Assembly (NCBI GenBank): GCA_004558975.1
Contig: SFZB01000019.1
Span: 1-24,779 of the forward strand
Source: a bacterium
Lineage (GTDB): Bacteria > Bacillota > Clostridia > Oscillospirales > CAG-272
Direction of reading: 5' to 3'
DNA: 24,779 nucleotides
Both the position numbers and the translations under genes were made by a program. Positions 8,350 to 15,830 of this stretch are shown one piece after another (within the stretch, counting starts at the first letter, position 1; the number at the start of each line of letters is the position of its first letter). A model generated the notes under the pieces. The model was not told the origin of the DNA, searched no databases, and saw nothing but the letters and a program-made list of their open reading frames with translations.

Positions 8350-9557
8350 TGGTTGTCGAACGCTTTCTTCAATACGTCACGTTCGACACGACGTCGGACG
8401 AAGACTCGGCGACCTGCCCCTCGACCGAAAAGCAGAAGAAACTCGCCGAGTATCTTGTCGGAGAACTCAAAGCCGCAGGACTGACCGACGCGCACATGGA
8501 CGAAAACGGCTATGTGTACGCGCATCTCGCGGCATCGGCGGGACGGGAGAATGACCCGGCACTCGCCCTTATCTCACACATGGACACCTCCCCGGCGGCA
8601 TCCGGCGCCGGGGTCAGACCGACCCGCATCCGCTACGCGGGCGGCGACATCACCCTTGCCTCCGGCGTGAAGATTACGCCCGCCGACACGCCGGAACTCG
8701 CGCGGCTCGCGGGAGAGACGCTGATTGTGACGGACGGGACGACCCTGCTCGGGGCGGACGACAAAGCGGGCGTCGCCGAAATCGTCGAAACCGTGGCACG
8801 GCTCGCCGCCGATCCCACGCTCCCGCACCCGCCCATTTCCGTCTGTTTCACCCCCGATGAGGAAATCGGGCGCGGCGCCGATCTCGTCGACCTCGAAAAA
8901 GTCAACGCCCGCTACGGCTACACGGTCGACGGCGGTATGCTCGGCGAGATCGAATACGAGAATTTCAACGCCGCAGGCGTCAAGGTCATCTTCCACGGCG
9001 TGAACATTCACCCCGGCTCCGCCAAGGGCGTGATGAAGAACGCCTGCCTCATGGCGCGCGATTTTCTCACCCGCCTGCCGGCGGAGGAGGATCCGGCGCA
9101 CACCGAAGGGTACGAAGGATTCTACCATGTCACGAGTCTGTCCGGCGACGAAACGCGTGCGGAAGTCCGCATGATCCTGCGCGACCATGACCGCGCTCTC
9201 TTTGAAGAGAAGAAAGCGACGGTCAAACGCATCGCCGACGAGGTCGCCGCGCTCTGGGGCGAGGGGACCGTTGCATGTGACGTGACGGACAGCTACTACA
9301 ATATGCGGGAGAAGATCCTGCCCTGTATGTTCCTCATCGACAACGCCAAAGCCGCTATGCAGGCGGCGGGCGTCACGCCGATCGTGCAGCCGATCCGCGG
9401 CGGTACGGACGGTGCGCGGCTCTCCTACATGGGACTGCCCTGCCCCAACCTCTCGACAGGTGGTGTCAACTTCCACTCGGTGCGGGAGTTCATTCCTGAG
9501 GGGGCGCTCGGCAAAATGGTCGAGGTACTGCTTCATCTGGTCGCTCTTAAATTCTGA
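8349..9557 (+). CDS. pepT: Peptidase T (tripeptide aminopeptidase, M20B)
   Basis: This 402-residue cytosolic di-zinc tripeptidase removes the N-terminal residue of tripeptides. All active-site positions known from E. coli PepT are present at nearly the same numbers: His77 and Asp79 (SHMDTSP), Asp137/138 (GADDKAG), Glu171/Glu172 (TPDEEIG), Asp194 (VDGG) and His376 (NFHSVRE). The dimerisation-domain motif HGVNIHPGSAKG is also present. It starts on the TGATG overlap with the M29 gene and ends 14 nt before a strong hairpin, so it is the last gene of the operon. Confidence 0.97.
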   Translation: MVVERFLQYVTFDTTSDEDSATCPSTEKQKKLAEYLVGELKAAGLTDAHMDENGYVYAHLAASAGRENDPALALISHMDTSPAASGAGVRPTRIRYAGGDITLASGVKITPADTPELARLAGETLIVTDGTTLLGADDKAGVAEIVETVARLAADPTLPHPPISVCFTPDEEIGRGADLVDLEKVNARYGYTVDGGMLGEIEYENFNAAGVKVIFHGVNIHPGSAKGVMKNACLMARDFLTRLPAEEDPAHTEGYEGFYHVTSLSGDETRAEVRMILRDHDRALFEEKKATVKRIADEVAALWGEGTVACDVTDSYYNMREKILPCMFLIDNAKAAMQAAGVTPIVQPIRGGTDGARLSYMGLPCPNLSTGGVNFHSVREFIPEGALGKMVEVLLHLVALKF

Positions 9558-9571
9558 AGCAACCCATAATG

Positions 9572-9607
9572 ACAAGGCGCCGCCCGAAAAATCGGGCGGC
9601 GCCTTGT
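9572..9607. terminator. Terminator between convergent genes
   Basis: A 16-bp inverted repeat (9572-9587 with 9592-9607, loop AAAA) lies between the pepT stop and the stop of the convergent CPBP gene. The stem is very stable, but the T-run is poor on both strands. It probably acts for both transcripts. Confidence 0.75.
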
Positions 9608-9634
9608 ATATTGCATGATGATAAGCGGTGAGGA

Positions 9635-10459
9635 TTATTCCTCCGGGGTGTGCGTTTCCTCGGGGGCAGCGACGTCGATCGCAGGCGGTAGAGCGACCGC
9701 CGCCCGGGTCTTGTTCTGTCTGCGTTCCCGGATATGGTGCGAGAAGAACAGGAGCCAGAAGCCGACCGCCGTATAGGCGATCGCGAGCAGTCCGCGCAGA
9801 AACTCGCCTGTGCCGAAAACACCGCGCGGCGCGGTCGAGAACTGATGGAACAGCGTCTCCGGCACGTCCTGCGCCAAATGTGCCAGCAGGGGCACCAGAA
9901 TGTTCTTGGTCTTACTGTAGAGGGCGGTGAGGAAAATCCCCTGCGCCGTCGTGAGGACAAACAGCATCAGTCCGACGCCGACCCCAATCGGCTGATACAG
10001 GGCGCGGAACAGCTGTACGCCGCCGTAAACGACCGATGTCAGCACAACGACGAGCAGATGATACTTCCCGCAGCGCTCAAATAGGAGTCTGGCGGCAAAG
10101 CGGAAATAAAGTTCCTCCCACACGACGCCTGCCACGACCCCGAGGAGCATCATGGCACCGGCAAGCGCACCCGGACGTGTGTCTATCGCGCCGTAACAAA
10201 TCAATACCGATGCAATCAGTGGCAGGGCGAGCCAAACGGTATCGCGCGAGAAAGTTCTGCCGCAGAGGAGGTATTTCCCCGTGCCGGAAATCTTCGCGTC
10301 ATACAATATCAAAAGAATCACCAGCAATTTGGCGAGGGTCGAGAAGAGAAACGGTACTTCCGCCACCCGATCCCGGATCGCCAGTCCCGCGAGGAGCCAC
10401 GAGAGCGCTACCGCCACCGCAGAGAACCCGGCGAGATACAGCCATGTTTTCCGTTTCAT
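9635..10459 (-). CDS. CPBP family intramembrane metalloprotease (CAAX protease-like)
   Basis: This 274-residue polytopic membrane protein has several hydrophobic segments (about 7-28, 38-53, 74-92, 99-113, 134-150, 160-180). The first CPBP/Abi motif is EEXXXR, seen as Glu115-Glu116-LYF-Arg120. The third motif is HLAQD (His194, Asp198). The second motif, normally FXXXH, reads YGGVQ at 145-149, so the usual His is Gln. Family members include type II CAAX prenyl proteases, bacteriocin self-immunity proteins and regulated intramembrane proteases. The target here is unknown. It lies 12 nt after the GH43 gene in the same operon. The ATG at 10459 follows a GGAG site. The altered motif leaves activity in doubt. 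Confidence 0.85.
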   Translation of the reverse strand: MKRKTWLYLAGFSAVAVALSWLLAGLAIRDRVAEVPFLFSTLAKLLVILLILYDAKISGTGKYLLCGRTFSRDTVWLALPLIASVLICYGAIDTRPGALAGAMMLLGVVAGVVWEELYFRFAARLLFERCGKYHLLVVVLTSVVYGGVQLFRALYQPIGVGVGLMLFVLTTAQGIFLTALYSKTKNILVPLLAHLAQDVPETLFHQFSTAPRGVFGTGEFLRGLLAIAYTAVGFWLLFFSHHIRERRQNKTRAAVALPPAIDVAAPEETHTPEE

Positions 10460-10471
10460 AGGTGCTCTCCG

Positions 10472-11530
10472 TCAGGCAAAGTCCTCGACGCGCCAGCGGT
10501 CGAGCCACTCGATATACGGCGTCCCGTCGGGGCGGAACCGAATCGGCAGCCAGACGTAATCCGCCTCGCCGGTGTTACTGTCCGTATAGGCGCGAAGGTC
10601 AATGTCTTTCGGCAGTCCGCCAAGCGCCGGATTGAATATCTGCTCAAAGCAATGCCCGATGTCCGGCAGATGCACCGAAAGGTCGGTCAGCCAGCGGTCG
10701 CCGAGCGCTATGTAGAGATCCGGCACCGTCGGGTGACGGAACACGGAAGAAAACTGCGCACAGAAAGAGTCGCGGTTCCGATCGTCGACGCAGGGGTCGC
10801 CGAGATCCTGCCATTCCCCGTGGAAAGAAGTCATTCGGCAAACCTCGGAGGGGTTCGGGAAATAGCCCGTCGTCCCGGAAGTCAGGAGGAATCGCTCCTC
10901 CCCGCGGCGGAAATATGCCGGAGCCTCACGGGTGAAGGGCGGGAACGGGCGTTGCAGATGCTCGCTCGCGTCCCCGGTCACGTCGTCAAACGTATCATTC
11001 AGTTCCATGACAATCATCTTGGTGTGGGGATGCTCAAAGATTGCATACCCCCGTCCGTCCTCGACGACGAGGTCAAAATCCCCGACGTGATACGGCTCGC
11101 AGGAGACCGAACGCACATAGGTGTAGGGGCCGCGGATATCCGTACTCTCGCACACGCCGAAGAACGCCGTCTCGAAGCCGCCGTGCCCGGCGCACTTCGC
11201 CCAAAGCACGAACTTCCCCGTGCGCTCGCAATACACGATATGCGGTCTGTCCATGATGTTTTTCGGATAGAACGGGCTGTCCGGGTTCTCGTCATCGACC
11301 ATGATGACGCCCTCGTTCTTCCAGTTATAGAGGTCCTTCGAGGAGTAGAGCGAAACACCGTGATGCCACACGCCGCAGTATTCCCCCGTCGCGTAGCCGG
11401 TGATGCCTTTTTTATTCTCGCCGTACCAGTAGAAGGTGTCGCCGACTGCCAGCACCGAGCCGCCGTGTGCCTGAATGCGCTCGCCGTCCGTATCGTACCA
11501 GGTCTTGCCGGGTCGTATTTCTTTATACAT
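10472..11530 (-). CDS. Glycoside hydrolase family 43-like protein (possible exo-beta-1,3-galactanase type)
   Basis: This 352-residue protein has no signal peptide and so is likely cytosolic. The N-terminus (RPGKTWYDTDGERIQAHGGS, residues 6-25, followed by YWYGENK at 34-40) and the later LGDRW segment (about 275) resemble the GH43 five-bladed propeller branch that includes exo-beta-1,3-galactanases. In that branch the usual GH43 catalytic-base Asp near the N-terminus is absent, and AHGG at 21-24 fits this. Substrate is therefore a guess: galactan or arabinogalactan side chains taken up as oligosaccharides, or another short glycan. The ATG at 11530 follows AAGGGG with 8-nt spacing. It is the first gene of an operon with the CPBP protease. 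No sugar transporter is seen nearby. Confidence 0.82.
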   Translation of the reverse strand: MYKEIRPGKTWYDTDGERIQAHGGSVLAVGDTFYWYGENKKGITGYATGEYCGVWHHGVSLYSSKDLYNWKNEGVIMVDDENPDSPFYPKNIMDRPHIVYCERTGKFVLWAKCAGHGGFETAFFGVCESTDIRGPYTYVRSVSCEPYHVGDFDLVVEDGRGYAIFEHPHTKMIVMELNDTFDDVTGDASEHLQRPFPPFTREAPAYFRRGEERFLLTSGTTGYFPNPSEVCRMTSFHGEWQDLGDPCVDDRNRDSFCAQFSSVFRHPTVPDLYIALGDRWLTDLSVHLPDIGHCFEQIFNPALGGLPKDIDLRAYTDSNTGEADYVWLPIRFRPDGTPYIEWLDRWRVEDFA

Positions 11531-11618
11531 GGTGAATCCCCTTTTCGATGTATTCGGGAGCGGTCAGATGCCGCTCACGCTGCGTGGCACCTATGCCGCG
11601 CGATATATTATTTCCTTT

Positions 11619-11647
11619 ATTGTATAGCAGACAGGGCGGATTGTCAA
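11619..11647 (-). promoter_or_regulatory. Strong promoter for the GH43-CPBP operon
   Basis: On the minus strand, TTGACA (11647-11642) and TACAAT (11624-11619) are 17 nt apart. The -35 lies 6 nt after the stop codon of the ABC exporter gene. A leader of about 80 nt follows. It contains an imperfect 21-bp dyad at 11569-11589 (7 of 10 pairs matching), which could be an operator. Confidence 0.83.
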
Positions 11648-11652
11648 CCGCG

Positions 11653-13434
11653 TCAGGACTCGAACTGACTGTTATAAAGTGTCGCGTAGAATCCGCCGCG
11701 CGCCATGAGGTCATTATGCGTCCCCATTTCCACGACATCACCCGCGCGCATGACGAGGATCATGTCCGCCGACCGGATCGTCGAGAGACGGTGCGCCACA
11801 ATAAAGGACGTGCGTCCCGCCATCAGGCGCTCGAACGCCTCCTGCACCTTGCGCTCCGTGCGCGTGTCGATGGAAGAAGTGGCTTCGTCAAGAATCAGGA
11901 TCTTCGGGTGAGTGAGCATGACACGGGCAATGGAAATCAACTGTCGCTGTCCCTGAGAAAGTTCTTCCCCGCCCTCGGAGAGCATGGTATCGTACCCCTC
12001 CGGGAGCCGGCTGACGAACCCGTGGACGTGCGCCGCTTTCGCGGCGGCGATCATCTCCTCCTCGGTCGCCTCCTCGCGCCCGAGGCAGATGTTCTCCCGC
12101 ACGGTGGCATGACGAACCCAAGTGTCCTGCAGAACCATACCGATGGAGCCGCGCAGAGAGGCACGCGTCAGCGTGCGGATATCTGCACCGTCCACGGAGA
12201 CGTGACCGCCGGTCACATCGTAGAAACGCATAATCAGGTTGATGAGCGTCGTCTTGCCGCACCCGGTCGGCCCGACGATGGCAATCCGCTGTCCCGGCTT
12301 CGCCTCGAGCGACAGGTCACGCATGAGCGGCACCTCGGGTACATAGGAGAACGAAACATGGGAGAATGCGACCTCCCCCCGCGGATCCTCGAGCAGTCGC
12401 GCGTCGTCGGCGTCCGGGACTTCCGGCTCCGCCGTTATGAGTTCTTCAATCCGCAAAGCACAGGCAAAAGCATTCTGCAACTCGGTCACGACGCCGGAAA
12501 TTTCATTGAACGGTTTGGTGTACTGGTTGGCGTATGACAGGCAGGAGAAGAGCGTGCCGACCGTGAAGACGGTGCCGACAGACAAGGCTCCTCCCGGATA
12601 AATGAGCAGGAGCGCGCCGAGCAGAGCGACCGCGGCGTACACCAGATTATTGACCGCTCGCGTACAGGGGTTGGTCAGACTGGAAAAGAAGGTGGCACGC
12701 AGCGAGTGACGGCGCAGCCGTTCATTGACCTCATCGAACCGCGCCTGACTCCGCTTCTCGTAGCGGAACGCCTGTACGACCCGCTGACCGCCGATCATCT
12801 CGTCGATGAGTGCCGTCTGCTCGCCGCGCGTCTCGCTCTGGCGGCGGAACATCGCATAGGTACGCCGTGCGATAAAGCGTGCGACAAAGAGGGAGAGCGG
12901 CGTCAGAACAACCACGCAAAGGGCAATCCAAACATTAAGATCAATCAGAATCCCAAGTGTGCCGAGAATGGTCAGAACCCCGCTGAACAGTTGCGTAAAG
13001 CCGAGGAGCAAGCCGTCCGCCACCGTCTCGGCATCCGCGATGACACGGGAGACGATGTCCCCCGTCGGGTGTGTATCGAGGTAAGCAAGCGGCAGACGCC
13101 GGATGCGGTGCATGGCATCCCGCCGCAGATCGCGCACGATTTCAAATGCGATCTTGTTGTTACAGGCACCGAGGAGCCACTGGGCGATTGCCGTCGCGCC
13201 GACGGCAATACCGACGGCAAGGAGGAGCCGCGCGATCTTTGGAAAATCCACATTATCGACGCCGATGATGCAGTCGATCGCGCGCCCGATGAGAATGGGG
13301 AGCAGGAGCGTCAGAGCAACCGACACAGCGGCAAAAAAGAGCGTAAGGATCATCGCGGGAATATGACGTTTCAGATACGGGGCAAGGGCGCGGAGCGCGG
13401 CTTTTGTCTCGCCTTTTCCGAGTTTCTTTTTCAT
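11653..13434 (-). CDS. ABC exporter subunit, canonical-ATPase half of a heterodimer
   Basis: This 593-residue type IV (MsbA-like) ABC exporter half-transporter has an N-terminal six-helix domain (residues about 20-330) and a C-terminal ATPase. Walker A GPTGCGKTT is at 388-396, the signature LSQGQ at 492-496 (deviating from LSGGQ), Walker B ILILDE ends with the catalytic Glu517, and the H-loop His is at 548. With its partner it should form one working and one degenerate ATP site, as in TM287/288 and BmrCD. The ATG at 13434 (MKKKLG) overlaps the partner's stop as ATGA. The open frame reaches 13467, but that would lie inside the partner gene without need. The exported substrate is unknown, with drugs or lipids most usual for the family. 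Confidence 0.94.
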   Translation of the reverse strand: MKKKLGKGETKAALRALAPYLKRHIPAMILTLFFAAVSVALTLLLPILIGRAIDCIIGVDNVDFPKIARLLLAVGIAVGATAIAQWLLGACNNKIAFEIVRDLRRDAMHRIRRLPLAYLDTHPTGDIVSRVIADAETVADGLLLGFTQLFSGVLTILGTLGILIDLNVWIALCVVVLTPLSLFVARFIARRTYAMFRRQSETRGEQTALIDEMIGGQRVVQAFRYEKRSQARFDEVNERLRRHSLRATFFSSLTNPCTRAVNNLVYAAVALLGALLLIYPGGALSVGTVFTVGTLFSCLSYANQYTKPFNEISGVVTELQNAFACALRIEELITAEPEVPDADDARLLEDPRGEVAFSHVSFSYVPEVPLMRDLSLEAKPGQRIAIVGPTGCGKTTLINLIMRFYDVTGGHVSVDGADIRTLTRASLRGSIGMVLQDTWVRHATVRENICLGREEATEEEMIAAAKAAHVHGFVSRLPEGYDTMLSEGGEELSQGQRQLISIARVMLTHPKILILDEATSSIDTRTERKVQEAFERLMAGRTSFIVAHRLSTIRSADMILVMRAGDVVEMGTHNDLMARGGFYATLYNSQFES

Positions 13435-15158
13435 TTCGCCTCGCCTCCTCTCTCCTGCGTCATGCAAATCTCACGATAGACCGGGCAGGTCTCGCGCAGC
13501 TCGTCATGCGTCCCCATCCCGACGACATTCCCCTCGTCGAGCACCAGAATCAGGTCGGCGTGCCGCACCGAGGAGGTGCGCTGAGAGACAACGACCACCG
13601 TCATGCCCGCGAGATCTTCGCGGAGTGCGCGCCGTAGGCGCGCGTCGGTCGCATAGTCAAGGGCAGAGCCGCTGTCGTCGAGAATCAGAATCTCCGGCTT
13701 CGCGACCAGTGCGCGGGCAATCGTTAAACGCTGGCGCTGACCGCCCGAGAAGTTCTTCCCGCCCGCCTCTACAGGTTCGTCGAGCCCCAGCGGTTTCGAG
13801 GCAACGACGTCAAGCGCCTGCGCGATACGGAGCGCGCTCTGCAGATCGTCGTCCGTGGCGTCCGGGTTGCCCCAGAGGAGATTGTCCCGGATCGTGCCGG
13901 AAAACAAGGCGGCGCGCTGTGGCACGACGCCGATCATGCCGCGGAGCGTATCGAGGTCATACTGCCCGACGGGCGTGCCGAACACCGATACGACCCCCTC
14001 GCTCGCTTCATAAAAGCGCGGGATCAGATCGACGAGTGTTGTCTTCCCCGATCCGGTACCGCCGATGACGCCGAGCGTACAGCCGCGCGGGAGCGCAAAC
14101 GTTACGTGGGAGAGCGAGGGAGCCGCATTCCCCGCATAGGTCATGGAGACATCCGTCATGACAATTGCCGGGGCACCCTCGACGGGCTTTCCGGGCTGTA
14201 CCGGGGCGGCAAGACTGCTCTCCATCTCAAGAACCCGCGCCACACGCTTCCCCGACGCGAGGGCGCGGGTCACGGTGACGATATAGTTCGCCATCTTGAC
14301 AAGTTCGACCAGGATCTGCGACATGTAGTTATAGAGCGCGACGACCTGCCCCTGTGTGAGATCCCCGTGGTCGACGCGGATAGCACCACCCCAGATGAGG
14401 GCGATGACACCGATATTGATGATGACATAGGTGAGCGGGTTCGTCAGGGCGGAGAGCAGCCCGACGTGTTTCTGCGAGTGGGTGAGCGCCTCGTTCGCCT
14501 CGTCGAAGTGCTTTTCCTCTTCCTCCTCACGGCAGAACGCACGCAGGACGCGCGCGCCGGTCAGGTTCTCACGTGTCAGTCCGAGGACTCTGTCGAGCTT
14601 CTCCTGCGAGCGGCGGTAGAGCGGCAGGGTGCGGAACATGATGGTGTACACCACGATGAGCAACAGCACGATGACGGCGGCAAAAATCAGCGACAGTTTC
14701 CCGTCAATCGTCGCCGCCATGATGAGCGCACCGAATACGACGAACGGAGAGCGGAGCAGAAGCCGGAGCGTCAGATTCACGCCCGTCTGCGCCTGGTTCA
14801 CGTCGCTCGTCATGCGCGTCATCATCGTCGCCGTCCCGAGCGTATCGAGTTCGCGGTACGAAAGGCTCTGGATCTTCCCGAACAGGGCGCCGCGCAGAGC
14901 GGTACCGAAGCCGGTCGCCGCGACGGACGCGAAATACTGGGCGCAAGCCGCCGCGAGCAAGCCGACAACGGCGAGCGCAAGCAAAATCCCGCACATACGC
15001 AAAACATAGGCGGTGTCGCGCGCGGCGATACCGGTGTCGATAATCGCTGCGATAACGAGCGGAACAATCAGTTCAAACCCCGCTTCCAAAAGTTTGAAAA
15101 GCGGCGCCAGAATGCACTCTTTCACATAGGGGCGCAGATAGGAAAAAACGCGTTTCAT
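13431..15158 (-). CDS. ABC exporter subunit, degenerate-ATPase half of a heterodimer
   Basis: This 575-residue half-transporter has six transmembrane helices, then an ATPase with Walker A GGTGSGKTT at 366-374 and signature FSGGQ at 470-474. The Walker B sequence is ILILDD, so the catalytic Glu is replaced by Asp495. The H-loop His is replaced by Gln526 (VVVVSQRTSS). These two changes define the non-hydrolysing site of asymmetric ABC heterodimers. The partner's LSQGQ signature completes that degenerate site, while this protein's intact FSGGQ completes the active one. It overlaps the DUF523 gene upstream by 4 nt (15155-15158) and its partner downstream by 4 nt. Confidence 0.94.
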   Translation of the reverse strand: MKRVFSYLRPYVKECILAPLFKLLEAGFELIVPLVIAAIIDTGIAARDTAYVLRMCGILLALAVVGLLAAACAQYFASVAATGFGTALRGALFGKIQSLSYRELDTLGTATMMTRMTSDVNQAQTGVNLTLRLLLRSPFVVFGALIMAATIDGKLSLIFAAVIVLLLIVVYTIMFRTLPLYRRSQEKLDRVLGLTRENLTGARVLRAFCREEEEEKHFDEANEALTHSQKHVGLLSALTNPLTYVIINIGVIALIWGGAIRVDHGDLTQGQVVALYNYMSQILVELVKMANYIVTVTRALASGKRVARVLEMESSLAAPVQPGKPVEGAPAIVMTDVSMTYAGNAAPSLSHVTFALPRGCTLGVIGGTGSGKTTLVDLIPRFYEASEGVVSVFGTPVGQYDLDTLRGMIGVVPQRAALFSGTIRDNLLWGNPDATDDDLQSALRIAQALDVVASKPLGLDEPVEAGGKNFSGGQRQRLTIARALVAKPEILILDDSGSALDYATDARLRRALREDLAGMTVVVVSQRTSSVRHADLILVLDEGNVVGMGTHDELRETCPVYREICMTQERGGEAK

Positions 15159-15610
15159 TCGGTATCCTCCGTGGCGGTGAGCAACGCCGCCGTTTCTTCT
15201 TCCGTATAAATCCTGACACCGGCGGCGCGGAGCGCGGCGGCGGTCACGCCGTCCCCTGCCGTGAGGGTACCGGAAAAGGTGCCGTCATAGACGGCGTCCC
15301 GCCCGCAGGAAGGACTGCGCGCTTTCAAGACCGCGCGTGTAATGCCGAGGAGCCGCGCGGTCTGCACTGCCACGGCGGCACCGCGGGCAAACGCCGCCGT
15401 GACATCCTCCCCCGCGCGGTTCACGACACGTTCTCCCGCCAACTCGGAAGGGGTGCGGGGCGTCGGGAGACCGCCCGCGACCTCGGGACAAATCGGCACC
15501 AGATCGAACCGCTCGGAAAGGCGTATCACCTCGGGGGACGGCTTGGCTCTTCCGTCATAACGGCAAGGAGCGCCGAGCAGGCACGCGCTGACGAGTATCT
15601 TCTCTTTCAT
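15155..15610 (-). CDS. DUF523 domain protein
   Basis: This 151-residue protein belongs to the DUF523 family, whose function I do not know. Its conserved motifs are all present: SACLLGAPCRYDG at residues 8-20 (Cys10, Cys16), ICPEVAGGLPTPR at 40-52 (Cys41) and SPSCG at 99-103 (Cys102). The four conserved cysteines suggest metal, Fe-S or thiol chemistry, which is inference. The frame is open to 15640, but the promoter at 15644-15672 predicts a transcript start near 15637. The ATG at 15610 has a GGGAGGTG site and begins MKEKILVSACLLG, as usual for the family. It is the first gene of an operon with the two ABC exporter halves, joined by an ATGA overlap. Confidence 0.93.
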   Translation of the reverse strand: MKEKILVSACLLGAPCRYDGRAKPSPEVIRLSERFDLVPICPEVAGGLPTPRTPSELAGERVVNRAGEDVTAAFARGAAVAVQTARLLGITRAVLKARSPSCGRDAVYDGTFSGTLTAGDGVTAAALRAAGVRIYTEEETAALLTATEDTE

Positions 15611-15643
15611 CCGGCACCTCCCGCCAAAGCAATCAAACAATTT

Positions 15644-15672
15644 ATTGTATCACACGGAATCCGCAAAAGCAA
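15644..15672 (-). promoter_or_regulatory. Promoter for the DUF523-ABC exporter operon
   Basis: On the minus strand, TTGCTT (15672-15667) and TACAAT (15649-15644) are 17 nt apart, giving a leader of about 27 nt before the ATG at 15610. Confidence 0.7.
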
Positions 15673-15737
15673 TTCCCCGCCCGGTTTTTACATAGCAAAT
15701 ATCACTCTCAACGAGAACGAATGCCGTACAAACAGGC

Positions 15738-15765
15738 GAGCGGCGCGCCCGAGGGCACGCCGCTC
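15738..15765 (-). terminator. Probable terminator after the uracil permease
   Basis: A 13-position inverted repeat with one mismatch spans 15738-15765. On the minus strand it follows the permease stop by about 65 nt, but its T-run is weak. On the plus strand it is followed by TTTT. A second smaller hairpin (about 15778-15799) sits between it and the gene. The 15611-15830 interval otherwise holds only the DUF523 promoter. Confidence 0.6.
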
Positions 15766-15830
15766 TTTTCGCTTTTAGGGCTCCCTTTGGGGAGTACCCT
15801 TGGCTTAGGATACGTTATTCTGTTCGGAAA

